From the IMG/VR virus record IMGVR_UViG_3300049433_000067, positions 1 through 56,247 of that record: a DNA stretch of 56,247 bases. One strand, given 5' to 3'. Positions 47,384 to 55,410 of the stretch are shown piece after piece (the stretch's first letter is position 1; each line of letters opens with the position of its first letter). This DNA comes from a virus. The translations under genes and the position numbers were made by a program. The notes below the pieces were generated by a model. That model was given only the letters and a program-made list of their open reading frames with translations. It had not been told where the DNA came from and searched no databases.

Positions 47384-47632
47384 GTGGCTGCGAAACGCGT
47401 GACGCTGCGCCTGTACTGGCGGAAAACCAAGCAGGCCGAGGTCGACACGAACATCGACCTGGGCGACGAGAAGTACCTGCGGGAGAAGCTCGAGGAGATG
47501 GTGCTGGCGAAGCGCGGCACCCTGAAGCTGGACCTGTCGGAGTATTCGATGGTGGTGCATAAGCCGGGTGGCGGTGCGATCCAGCGGCGTGTGCTGGTGT
47601 TGCCGTCCGGCGCTACGCAGATCAAGCGCTGA
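47384..47632 (+). CDS. Hypothetical protein, 82 aa
   Basis: GTG start 3 bases after the HD gene stop. Basic/beta N terminus (RVTLRLYWRKTKQAEVDTNI), a central helix (DEKYLREKLEEMVLAKRGTL), and a final beta pair (GGAIQRRVLVLPSGATQIKR). Third gene of the XRE-HD unit; small accessory of unknown role. Followed by a bidirectional terminator. Confidence 0.62.
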   Translation: MAAKRVTLRLYWRKTKQAEVDTNIDLGDEKYLREKLEEMVLAKRGTLKLDLSEYSMVVHKPGGGAIQRRVLVLPSGATQIKR

Positions 47633-47653
47633 CCTTAGGCCGGACACACTGAT

Positions 47654-47697
47654 AGCGCCCCACCCAGATCCTCGCGAGAGGACCCGAGTGGGGCGCT
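47654..47697. terminator. Bidirectional terminator between convergent units
   Basis: Perfect 10-bp arms AGCGCCCCAC and GTGGGGCGCT with a small inner hairpin (CCTC GCGA GAGG). It lies between the rightward XRE-HD unit and the leftward tail fibre gene, followed by TTAAGTG on the plus side. Confidence 0.75.
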
Positions 47698-47728
47698 TAA
47701 GTGTGTGTGGTGGGTCAGAAGTAGCTGA

Positions 47729-49471
47729 TCACGAGAGGGCCGCCCAATGGCAGAACGTATTGTCTAACGCCAGGGTGCCGAGAGTGCCCGGCATCGTCGT
47801 CGTCCGGCCGGTGTTGACCGAATCGCGCGTGAACCTAGCTGATGCGGCAGCGGCCTTGCCATTGGCGCTGGCGCCCGACAGGGACCGCAGGAACGCCGGG
47901 CCCGTCGTCCCGTTGTAGAACACGGCAACCCACAGATCGCCGCCGCCCCATGAGATCGCGCCGCCGCTGATCGCCATCGTCTTGGAGCCCGCCACCACCC
48001 ACGCGGCTGCCTGATCAGCGGTTGTGCCGAGCAACGCTCCCGTGGCCACGCTGTACAGGGCCGCGAAGTTCTGTCCTGCTGTGAGCGTCGCGCCGATGGT
48101 GACGACGCACATCTCGATGTTGGTGATCGTGCCCGCCGGCACTCGTATCAGCCTGGTCAGCTGTACACGGCCGGCGGTGGTGAGCGCGGAGTTGTCCCGG
48201 CACGAGTTCGGGTCCTGCGTCCACGCCGAGTAGCCGAGATCTGCGGGAAGGTACGTCGAGGCGATGGGGACTTTCGCCGCGAGGTCGGCGACGAGGTTCG
48301 TGATCTGGGCTTCGGTCAGTGTCTTCGCCGAGTCCGCGGTGTTGTCGACGTTCCCGAGCCCGACGTCGCCCTTCGTGAGGACGAGATCCGTCTTCACCTG
48401 CGCCGGGGTGCGGACAGACCACGCGGACGCCTTGGCCTGCATGATGCCGTCAGTGGTGGCCGTGAGGCTCGCGATGGTGGTCAGGTCCGAATCGAGGGGT
48501 TGCTTGGCGGCCAGGTCGCTGACCAAGCCAGTGATCTGCGATTCGGTGAACGTCTTCGATGCGTCGGCCGTGTTGTCCACGTTGCCGAGGCCAACGTCGG
48601 CTTTCACGAGGCCGAGCGCGGTCTTGAACTGGGCGTAGGTTTTCTTGATCCACCCGGCCCCGTCAGACGCGATCGACCCCGCCGTGGACGCATCCAGGGC
48701 GGCGATCGCGGTCAGGTCAGAATCGAGCGGCTGCCGCGCCGCAAGATCGGCCGTGAGGCCGGTTACCTGCGACTCAACGAGCGTGACCGGGTCGCCCCCG
48801 GCCACCGCGTGCGTGGATGCGTGCGCGGTCGGCGTGCGGGCATCTGAGAGACGCGCGTCGTTACCGGCCGCAGATGTGGTGCCGGTCGAGCCGTAGGCCA
48901 CCGTGAGAGTCCGGTCCGCGGCCAGCGTGCCGCCGCCCGTGAGGCCCGTGCCGGCGATGACCTGCCGCGTCGTCGGGACCTTGGCCGCCAGGTCGGCGAC
49001 GAGGCTCGTGACGTCGCTCTCGGCATGCGTGTGGACCATGGTTGCCTTACCTGCGAGATCCGCAACCAGGCTCGTCACGTCAGACTCGGCGTGCGCGTGG
49101 ACCGTCGACGCCTTGCCGGCTAGATCGGTCGTCAGGTTCGTAACCTGCGACTCGGCCAGCGTCACCGGATCAGACCCCGCCGCCGCGTGGGTGGCCGCAT
49201 GGCTGGTCGGCGTACGCGCATCGGACAGCCGCGAGTCGCCGGTACCTACCTTCCCGGCCAGATCACTCGTGAGTCCGGTGATCTGCGACTCCGACAAGGT
49301 GACCGGGTCGGAGCCGGCGGCAGCGTGCGTGGCCGCGTGCGGGCCCCCACCGGACGGACCGGCCGGACCCGTCGCGCCGGGCGGGCCATTCATCGTGACG
49401 ACCACCGTCTCGGTGGTGTCCGACCCGACGCCGAGATCGGCAGCGGAGAGGGTGACCGTTACCGTGTCCAT
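47729..49471 (-). CDS. Tail fibre with repeat modules, 580 aa
   Basis: Collagen-like GPPGATGPAGPSGGGP near residue 30 is followed by repeated phage fibre units: HAATHAAAGSDPVTLSESQI (three related copies), DARTPT (twice), ESQITGLxSDLAAK-type helices (about eight), and KADVGLGNVDNTAD and KGDVGLGNVDNTAD (two copies of a common fibre motif). The C-terminal 150 residues (YSVATGALLGTTADQAAAWV; ISWGGGDLWVAVFYNGTTGP) form a non-repeated beta domain, likely the receptor-binding head. Last gene of the late operon. The repeats predict recombination-prone variation. Confidence 0.85.
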   Translation of the reverse strand: MDTVTVTLSAADLGVGSDTTETVVVTMNGPPGATGPAGPSGGGPHAATHAAAGSDPVTLSESQITGLTSDLAGKVGTGDSRLSDARTPTSHAATHAAAGSDPVTLAESQVTNLTTDLAGKASTVHAHAESDVTSLVADLAGKATMVHTHAESDVTSLVADLAAKVPTTRQVIAGTGLTGGGTLAADRTLTVAYGSTGTTSAAGNDARLSDARTPTAHASTHAVAGGDPVTLVESQVTGLTADLAARQPLDSDLTAIAALDASTAGSIASDGAGWIKKTYAQFKTALGLVKADVGLGNVDNTADASKTFTESQITGLVSDLAAKQPLDSDLTTIASLTATTDGIMQAKASAWSVRTPAQVKTDLVLTKGDVGLGNVDNTADSAKTLTEAQITNLVADLAAKVPIASTYLPADLGYSAWTQDPNSCRDNSALTTAGRVQLTRLIRVPAGTITNIEMCVVTIGATLTAGQNFAALYSVATGALLGTTADQAAAWVVAGSKTMAISGGAISWGGGDLWVAVFYNGTTGPAFLRSLSGASANGKAAAASARFTRDSVNTGRTTTMPGTLGTLALDNTFCHWAALS

Positions 49472-49797
49472 TCGCCGCTCACCGCAATCTGGCCCCTCAG
49501 CAACGTCGTCGCCGTATCGGTCGCCTGAACGTCGAACCCCAACCCGCCTGGCATCGCCGCCGTGACGACGTCGGTCAGGGACAACACGAGGCGCCCTGTC
49601 ACCGCGTCACTGGCGTCCACCGCGAACTCGAACGCGGTCTCCGACTTCCGGGTCGTGCGAGCCTCCGCTTTCCAGGTCGAGCCGTACACGGTCAGGTCGA
49701 CCGCTGTCAGGTCGGGCTTGTTGAACTGCACCGCAACGCTGTATCTGTCGCCGCGGTACACCTGTAGCGGCGTCGGCAGCACGACGGGCAGGCTCAT
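49459..49797 (-). CDS. Baseplate/fibre-associated beta-sandwich protein, 112 aa
   Basis: LPTPLQVYRGDRYSVAVQFN and LTVYGSTWKAEARTTRKSE match the start of BppU-type upper baseplate or Ig-like modules found before fibre genes. ATG overlaps the protease stop; the end overlaps the fibre start by 13 bases. Likely connects or folds the fibre. Confidence 0.62.
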   Translation of the reverse strand: MSLPVVLPTPLQVYRGDRYSVAVQFNKPDLTAVDLTVYGSTWKAEARTTRKSETAFEFAVDASDAVTGRLVLSLTDVVTAAMPGGLGFDVQATDTATTLLRGQIAVSGEWTR

Positions 49798-50672
49798 CGG
49801 TAGCCGTTCGCGGTCTTCCACGCGTCAAACGCGCCCCGCAGTCGCCCGGCCTTCGTCAGGTGAGAGAAGATCGTCTTCTCCCATGCGTCACCCGCAGCGA
49901 CGAGCGCCGCGTCAACCGCGCTCCCGGGTATCGGGACGGGCGCCGGTGCGGGGGACGTGATCGGCACGAACTGGGTGGCGTCGCCTTCTTCGCTGAGGAG
50001 CCGGTCGTAGTCGCCGTACTCAAACGTGAAGTACCCGGCATCCCCGTAGGTGTCGCCCCACGAGTTGACGGCGCGGAACGTCTTGTCGGCGACGTCGACA
50101 CCGACGAGCTCGAACTCGTGGCCACCGCGGACGGTCGCGTCCTTCGTGATCGACACGTATCCGGACGCGTCCGGGGAGTCGAACGAGTCGTACCAATTCA
50201 CGCCAGTGATCACAGGCCCGCTCTGTAGGGCGGTGATGACAGCGTCGAGGGACATCGCGTGCTGGTACCCGGAGATCAGGCCGGCGTTCTTCGCGGCCTT
50301 CGCGACGGACAATCCGTCCGAGCCCGAGTCGGTCGGGGGATATGTGCCGGAGTAAGAATCGAGCTTCGTGGCCGCGCTGTACAGCAGCACGGCCTCGGCC
50401 TCGTCCAGCGTCATCCCGACCTGCACATCCGCCTGCAGCGACGTCCAGAACGGGTCAGTGCCGAGCACCCCGCACGCCGCGTTGCCCGTGCACGAGCCGA
50501 GGTTCCCCTGGTCGAGCACGGGTGTCTTGCGGTCCCACACGACCGACTGAGCGAGCGCCGCGCGCGGCTTCACCTGATACGCGCGCGAACGCGGGTCGTG
50601 GTGGACGTGGCGGCCGAGGCGTTTCCCGTCGACCTGGAACTCGACGATGACCCGCCGGTGCAGATCGATCAC
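49794..50672 (-). CDS. Papain-like (C1A) cysteine protease
   Basis: 292 residues. The papain motifs are in order: DQGNLGSCTGNAACGVL with oxyanion Gln55 and nucleophile Cys61, GGHEFELVGVD with His185, and VNSWGDTYGDAGYF with Asn203. No secretion signal is present. The domain ends near 225; the C-terminal 70 residues include a Pro-rich linker (PITSPAPAPVPIPG) and a helical tail. It is encoded between holin and fibre genes, so it may be a virion protein that digests host surface or its own fibre, or may act in lysis. Unusual for a phage. Confidence 0.85.
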   Translation of the reverse strand: MIDLHRRVIVEFQVDGKRLGRHVHHDPRSRAYQVKPRAALAQSVVWDRKTPVLDQGNLGSCTGNAACGVLGTDPFWTSLQADVQVGMTLDEAEAVLLYSAATKLDSYSGTYPPTDSGSDGLSVAKAAKNAGLISGYQHAMSLDAVITALQSGPVITGVNWYDSFDSPDASGYVSITKDATVRGGHEFELVGVDVADKTFRAVNSWGDTYGDAGYFTFEYGDYDRLLSEEGDATQFVPITSPAPAPVPIPGSAVDAALVAAGDAWEKTIFSHLTKAGRLRGAFDAWKTANGYR

Positions 50673-50673
50673 G

Positions 50674-51120
50674 TCAGGCAGCCAGTGCGTGATCGGCGCG
50701 GGTGGGGAGCAGAGACGCGCCTTCCGACCACGGCGCCGCGAGCGACGCGAGGGACTTCAACAGGGCAGCGATCATCGTCGGCAACGCCACCGCGAGCGCA
50801 GCTTTCCAGTCGGCGTGCACCACGGAGTGGGTCATCGTGTCGGCGGCGAGCACCGCGAAGAACGACTGCAACCCCGTCTTGATCGTCCGCCACGCCACAT
50901 CAGCTGCGACGGGAAGTTTCGGGACGGCGAAGGTGAGGATCGAGGTGATCAGCGACAGGATCGCGGCGAACCCCGCCACATCGGCGGCGAGCCCCCACTG
51001 CTGGTAGGACACGAGCCCAGCGGAGCCGGTGGCGAGGAGCAGCACCACGAACTGCTGCACGAACGTCGACCCTGCCCGCTCGAGCGGGTCGAGCACGTAG
51101 CTCTGCACGAACGGTGACAT
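50674..51120 (-). CDS. Holin-like membrane protein
   Basis: 148 residues, next to the endolysin. Helices at about 20 to 40 (FVQQFVVLLLATGSAGLVSY), 45 to 70 (AADVAGFAAILSLITSILTF) and 105 to 125 (WKAALAVALPTMIAALLKSL) suggest three membrane spans. The charged C terminus (SEGASLLPTRADHALAA) fits. It should form the membrane lesion that releases the amidase. Confidence 0.78.
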   Translation of the reverse strand: MSPFVQSYVLDPLERAGSTFVQQFVVLLLATGSAGLVSYQQWGLAADVAGFAAILSLITSILTFAVPKLPVAADVAWRTIKTGLQSFFAVLAADTMTHSVVHADWKAALAVALPTMIAALLKSLASLAAPWSEGASLLPTRADHALAA

Positions 51121-51129
51121 GCCGGTCTC

Positions 51130-51966
51130 CTAGGGGGTGTTGTCGACGGAGCCGAGCACCGTGCGGAGCGCGGCCTCGAGCTCGGCTTGCGGGATATTCA
51201 GGTTCGGCAGAGCGGCGACGAGCAGCGGCGTCAACGCGGCGGCGAACCCGGCCGGGGTGAGCGCGCCGACCCGCTGCGCGACCGTCGCGGTTTGGGTGGC
51301 GGCGGCGACGACCCGGCCCCGGGTGTCGTTCAGGATCTCGGCGAGGGTGCCGTTGTACGGGCTGACACCGCGGGTGATCACAGCTGTCGCCACGTCCTTG
51401 GCGAGGGCGTCCTGGTCGGCCTTCGGCCAATCGGTGTAGGGCATGTCGTCGTCTCCTCCGTTAGGTGGGGTTCCGTGGGCGGCGGCGAGCATCGCCGACC
51501 GCTGGTCGCGGCGGACACCTGGGCACGCCGAGTGGCCCCAGTCGAAGCCATGCGCCGCGCCCATGCCGTGCCAACCAAAGCCGCGCTGGCCGGGGACCTC
51601 GGCCAGCTGTAGCGGGATGTCGTGGGTGGCTTTCGCCCATGCGAGGATCCCGCCGATAGCGGCTATCTGCGCGGGAGTGGCTAGCTCCGATGCGAGGCCC
51701 TGCGACTCGATCGACAGGTAGGTGTCGTTGCCGTCTTTCTGGCACCACGACGAATACTGGGTGTCGATGTACTGCCAGACGGTGCCGTCCTTCGCGACCT
51801 GGAAGTGGCAGGACATTCCGTTGTCGCCGGTGATCCACCCGTACAGGTCGCGGGACTGAGCGTCGTTGACGTGCAGTACGACACCGAGGTGGGCTTGCAT
51901 CACGCCGTTGCTGAAGTTCCCGGGCGCGCCGACGTCACGCCAGATGGCTTTCGGGTATCTGGCCAT
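51130..51966 (-). CDS. Endolysin, N-acetylmuramoyl-L-alanine amidase
   Basis: 278 residues; ATG overlaps the upstream stop by one base. The N-terminal amidase_2/PGRP domain has zinc ligands His32 (VVLHVNDAQ), His145 and Cys148 (GHSACPG), with Glu87 nearby in the catalytic pocket (SIESQG). The C-terminal 90 residues (YTDWPKADQDALAKDVATAV; ALTPAGFAAALTPLLVAALP) are a helical region that may bind the wall. No signal peptide, so release depends on the holin. Confidence 0.9.
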   Translation of the reverse strand: MARYPKAIWRDVGAPGNFSNGVMQAHLGVVLHVNDAQSRDLYGWITGDNGMSCHFQVAKDGTVWQYIDTQYSSWCQKDGNDTYLSIESQGLASELATPAQIAAIGGILAWAKATHDIPLQLAEVPGQRGFGWHGMGAAHGFDWGHSACPGVRRDQRSAMLAAAHGTPPNGGDDDMPYTDWPKADQDALAKDVATAVITRGVSPYNGTLAEILNDTRGRVVAAATQTATVAQRVGALTPAGFAAALTPLLVAALPNLNIPQAELEAALRTVLGSVDNTP

Positions 51967-52688
51967 CAGGGGCTTGCCGGTGGTGAGGTGCAGATGATCA
52001 CGGAGCCTCCGTCGAGTTGCGGCTGAGCGGTGGGGGTGTAGCCGGGCCCGCATTCGGGGCCTGCGGGTCCGGACGGCCCGCTCGGTCCGGGGTCGCCCTG
52101 CGGCCCTGTCGCGCCGTCGGTTCCGTTGGTGCCGTCTTTCCCATCAGCGCCGGCCGGCCCGGTCGGGCCTTGGGCGCCTTCAGGGCCGGTGACGGACGAG
52201 CCCGACGGGCCGGCTGGCCCGGTGACCGATGTGCCGTCGGCGCCACGCACGCCGGGCAACCCCTGCGGACCGATGTGGCCGGTGTCGCCCTTCGGGCCTT
52301 GCGGACCCTGCGGCCCGACGAGCGGCACCGTCACGGTCTGCGTGACGGTCGGCACCGGCACCTGCGAACTGGGCGTCGGCACTGGTGGGAGGTTGTTCGC
52401 CTTCAGCCGGCCGTTGGCTTGGTTCGCGACGCCCTGCGCCTGCGCGGCGGCGACGCATCCGGCGCGTTTGTCGTCCACCTTGCACGGTTCGTTCACGGCA
52501 CGGTCGGTCGCCTTCGACGCTGACTGCAGATATACGACGATCCCGGCGAGCACCACGGCGAGGATGATCAGCGCAATCCACACGGCCCGGTCCCGCCAGA
52601 ACGGCTCGGCCGGCCCGGTGTGCTTGCCGCCGATACGGTCCAGATCCTCGGGCGGCAGTGATTCCGGGATCGGGGGGAACTCAGTCAT
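51966..52688 (-). CDS. Membrane-anchored collagen-like protein, 240 aa
   Basis: One membrane helix (WIALIILAVVLAGIVVYLQS, about 37 to 56), a short stalk with two Cys (CKVDDKRAGC), a Thr/Pro/Val linker, then about 25 collagen-type Gly-X-Y triplets (GPQGPQGPKGDTG, GPTGPAGADGKDG). It ends with a Cys-containing cap (PECGPGYTPT). Collagen triplets form trimeric rods. Adjacent to the endolysin, it may be a spanin-like or surface protein; the role is unclear. Confidence 0.7.
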   Translation of the reverse strand: MTEFPPIPESLPPEDLDRIGGKHTGPAEPFWRDRAVWIALIILAVVLAGIVVYLQSASKATDRAVNEPCKVDDKRAGCVAAAQAQGVANQANGRLKANNLPPVPTPSSQVPVPTVTQTVTVPLVGPQGPQGPKGDTGHIGPQGLPGVRGADGTSVTGPAGPSGSSVTGPEGAQGPTGPAGADGKDGTNGTDGATGPQGDPGPSGPSGPAGPECGPGYTPTAQPQLDGGSVIICTSPPASP

Positions 52689-53007
52689 GGGGGGCCTTCG
52701 GCAGTTGCGGCAGCCGCTGCTGCTCGCATTCGTCCCACCGTTTGCGGAACATCTCGGCCCGGTTCTCTGCGCGGGTCACCCGCGACTGGAGCCGCTCCAT
52801 CTCCGGGACGACGAACTTCTCGCGGTACTCCTGGATGGCTTCCTCGGACGTGGCCCGGTTGTGTTTGCGCTGCGTCGCCTTCGACGGCTTCGCGCGCCGT
52901 GTCGTGATCAACGCGACCAGCACCCCGCCGAGCGCGGTGAACAGTGCACCTATCGCGATCCACAAGCTTCCCGAGTTCGCGTCGAGAGCAGCGTCGGCTA
53001 GCCACAC
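52681..53007 (-). CDS. Membrane-coil protein near the lysis cassette, 108 aa
   Basis: GTG start. One N-terminal membrane helix (LWIAIGALFTALGGVLVALI) followed by a basic hinge (TTRRAKPSKATQRKHNRAT) and a long coil (EKFVVPEMERLQSRVTRAEN). This topology fits a spanin/Rz-like or second holin component. Actinophages with such pairs have two or three small membrane genes beside the endolysin, as here. Confidence 0.62.
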   Translation of the reverse strand: MWLADAALDANSGSLWIAIGALFTALGGVLVALITTRRAKPSKATQRKHNRATSEEAIQEYREKFVVPEMERLQSRVTRAENRAEMFRKRWDECEQQRLPQLPKAPHD

Positions 53008-53041
53008 TGGTCACCCCTGCCCGCTCTGTGCTGGTCGGTGC

Positions 53042-53347
53042 TCAATGGACGAGGACCAGGGCGACGGCGAGGCAGGCGGCGACGAGCCAGCCGACGAGGC
53101 CCACGAGGCGGACGATGTGAGACCACTTCGTCTCGACCTGGTCGCGGCGTTCCTGGTCGGCTTCCTTCACGCCGGCAGCTGTAGCGTCTCGTGATGTCAC
53201 CGCGCGAGTCAGCTCGTGCATCTCCGTGGCGAGGTCCGCCAGGTGACCGTTGATCTTGTTGAAGTGCTCGTCGTGGCCCTTGAGCCGTTCGAGGATGCCG
53301 CCGGCTTCGACGCCGCGCCCGTACTCGTCCTGCGGGGACTCAGCCAT
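53042..53347 (-). CDS. C-terminally anchored coil protein, 101 aa
   Basis: Residues 15 to 70 form a coil (LERLKGHDEHFNKINGHLAD; HELTRAVTSRDATAAGVKEA); residues 82 to 100 (VRLVGLVGWLVAACLAVALV) form a membrane helix at the end. XhlA-like hemolysin or lysis-regulator proteins have this form. Confidence 0.62.
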   Translation of the reverse strand: MAESPQDEYGRGVEAGGILERLKGHDEHFNKINGHLADLATEMHELTRAVTSRDATAAGVKEADQERRDQVETKWSHIVRLVGLVGWLVAACLAVALVLVH

Positions 53348-53351
53348 CGGC

Positions 53352-53681
53352 CTAGTCCGTGGTGGTCAGGGCGTAGTGGATCACCGGGGCTTCGGGGTTG
53401 TCGGTGACGCGAGCGTAGACGGTGTTGTCGCCGGTCACGAGCGGCAGCGACAGCCCGGTCGGCCAGTTGGGGCCGGCCTGCACCCGGAACCAGTACAGCC
53501 CGGCTGTGTGCCGTGCCGCTGCGCTCGGGGGCAGCGCGCCCGGCGCGACGTAGGTGCCGGGTACGCCACCGCCGGTGGCGAGGGTGTTTCCGTCGAGCGC
53601 GAACTTCACGACGTCAGCGGAAATGTCGAAGTCCGCCGCGACGGCGAAATACCAGTAGACCTGGCTGATGGACAGCGCCAC
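53352..53681 (-). CDS. Minor tail / attachment protein, 109 aa
   Basis: Beta-rich protein (ISQVYWYFAVAADFDISADV; AGLYWFRVQAGPNWPTGLSL; NTVYARVTDNPEAPVIHYAL). It resembles small single-domain beta-sandwich proteins common near tail tips. Placed between the GDPD tail protein and lysis genes. Function by position. Confidence 0.55.
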   Translation of the reverse strand: MALSISQVYWYFAVAADFDISADVVKFALDGNTLATGGGVPGTYVAPGALPPSAAARHTAGLYWFRVQAGPNWPTGLSLPLVTGDNTVYARVTDNPEAPVIHYALTTTD

Positions 53682-53696
53682 GGCCGGCCGCCTTCC

Positions 53697-55373
53697 CTAG
53701 GTGGTGGCCGGGCCGGCCGCGTATCGGGTCAGCGCGGGGCCTGGCGTGATCGTGATGTCGCGGACGAGGGTCGTTCCGCCGGTCCCAGCCACGACGACGA
53801 CCGTCCGAACGCTGACCGGAACGGACGCTGTTGCTGTGCGGCTGGGAGTGACGCCGACGGTGACGCCGACAACTACGGGGATCATCGCGCCGGCACCGAC
53901 CTGCGGCACGGCTTCCAGCACCCCGGACACCATGAGCCCGTTGGCGCCCTTGCCGAGCGCGGTCGTCTTCCCTGCAGCGTCGGGGATGATGTGCCCGAGC
54001 ACCGGCTTGCCGTAGGACAGCACCGACGCCCAGGCCGCGCCGGATGCGGTGTAGTCCATGCCGAGCAGATCCCACGACGCCTGCGTGGAGGGGAGGCTGG
54101 GCACGTCGGCCTCGTAGTAGTAGCCCCACGTGGTGTACCCGCGGGCGTGCGCCGCCGCGCCGATCGACGTCCCCGACTGGAACGACTTGATCACGAAGCG
54201 GGTGTTGCCGCCGTAGGAGTCGAGCAGCACGTAGAGAGCCGTGGGGTTCTGGTTGCCTTTGTTGTCGATGAACAGAACCCGGTTGCCGCTCGCGTAGGCG
54301 GCGAGGACCGCGTCGAGCCGCGCGATGGGCTGGTTCCCGACGGTGGTTCGCAGCGTGGACAGCGTCGACCACGGGGTGGTCGGGATGTCGTAGCTGGTGC
54401 CGAACACGCGGGCGGTGGTCTGGTCGTGGGAGCACACCCACACGCCGTCGGAGCTTTGCCAGACGGAAATCTCCAGCGCGAGCCTCGGTGACCATGCTGC
54501 GGCTTGGCCGTAGGCGTAGAGCGTCTCTTCGGGCCAGTCGGCTGACCCGCCTCGGTGCGCGGCCATCGGCACGGTGTCGCGCAGCCACGCCTGCACGGGG
54601 GTAGCGGGGGTGACGGCGGCCGTGACCGCGACGGCCACGGGGATGGTGGCTGTCTTCGCGCCGGGGATGACCAGCGACACGTCGACGCTGATCGCGACCG
54701 GGACGGAGGCTGTTCGCACGGGCAGCGCGGCGATCGCGACGAGCCACGCGTGCCCGTTGACGGGCGTGTAGGAGCGGGTGACGGTGGCGGTGCCGGACGC
54801 GCCGGCGGTGGTCGCCACGATCGCGGACACGTCGATTGCCGACGTGGACCCGGACGGGGTTTGGCCCTGGTAGATGTCGGTGTAGCCGGACGGTTGCGTG
54901 AACGTCCCGGTCTGCGCGGTCGAGTCGTTGATGAACGTGCCGCACAGCACCAGCGAGCCGTCGCGGGTGGTGGTGATCGACGCGGCGGTCGCGGACGCGC
55001 TGCTGTAGGTCGCCTGGGTTGACGACACGACGTCGACGGGGTTGGTGAGGTCGGCGCCGGTGACGCGGAACAGGACGTTCACGTTGCGGGCGCTGACGGA
55101 GAAGGTGAACGTGTAGCTGGTCGCTGTCTCGGCCGCTGCGGACGGGATCGGCTTGTAGTACCAGCCGCATGTGCGGGGTGAGGAGAAGTCCGCCGACAGC
55201 AGCGCCCACCCGGCCGGCGGGGTGACGGTTCCACCGGAGGTCTGGTTGTAGATGAACGCGACGAGCAGGTCGCCGTCGGCGACGTTGGCCGGCTTGTTCA
55301 AGACGGCCGACGCAGACCCAGTGCTGATCGAGGTGGTGAAGTCACCAGCCGCGGAATGCGCTGCGATGCTCAC
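53697..55373 (-). CDS. Tail protein with glycerophosphodiester phosphodiesterase domain
   Basis: 558 residues. Residues 1 to 220 are a beta-rich tail domain (ISTGSASAVLNKPANVADGD; GYTDIYQG). From about 262 a GDPD domain begins: H273-R274-G275 (MAAHRGG), PEET (281 to 284), E301 (LALEISVWQSSDG) and H316-D317 (VCSHDQTT), then ARLDAVLAAY and LFIDNKGNQNPTALYVLLDS. The usual E-x-D metal pair reads E301-x-S303, so activity may be altered. GDPD tail proteins are thought to cut wall teichoic acid or lipid glycerol phosphate during adsorption. A Val/Thr-rich C-terminal domain follows. Confidence 0.85.
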   Translation of the reverse strand: MSIAAHSAAGDFTTSISTGSASAVLNKPANVADGDLLVAFIYNQTSGGTVTPPAGWALLSADFSSPRTCGWYYKPIPSAAAETATSYTFTFSVSARNVNVLFRVTGADLTNPVDVVSSTQATYSSASATAASITTTRDGSLVLCGTFINDSTAQTGTFTQPSGYTDIYQGQTPSGSTSAIDVSAIVATTAGASGTATVTRSYTPVNGHAWLVAIAALPVRTASVPVAISVDVSLVIPGAKTATIPVAVAVTAAVTPATPVQAWLRDTVPMAAHRGGSADWPEETLYAYGQAAAWSPRLALEISVWQSSDGVWVCSHDQTTARVFGTSYDIPTTPWSTLSTLRTTVGNQPIARLDAVLAAYASGNRVLFIDNKGNQNPTALYVLLDSYGGNTRFVIKSFQSGTSIGAAAHARGYTTWGYYYEADVPSLPSTQASWDLLGMDYTASGAAWASVLSYGKPVLGHIIPDAAGKTTALGKGANGLMVSGVLEAVPQVGAGAMIPVVVGVTVGVTPSRTATASVPVSVRTVVVVAGTGGTTLVRDITITPGPALTRYAAGPATT

Positions 55374-55410
55374 GCCTGCCCCCTTCTCGGTGCCCCTTGC
55401 GAGTAGGTGG

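Noticed and set aside
53614-55209. A second minus-strand frame of about 530 codons overlapping the GDPD tail gene
   Set aside because: Composition is almost wholly Arg, His and Gly, while the overlapping frame has clear GDPD motifs.
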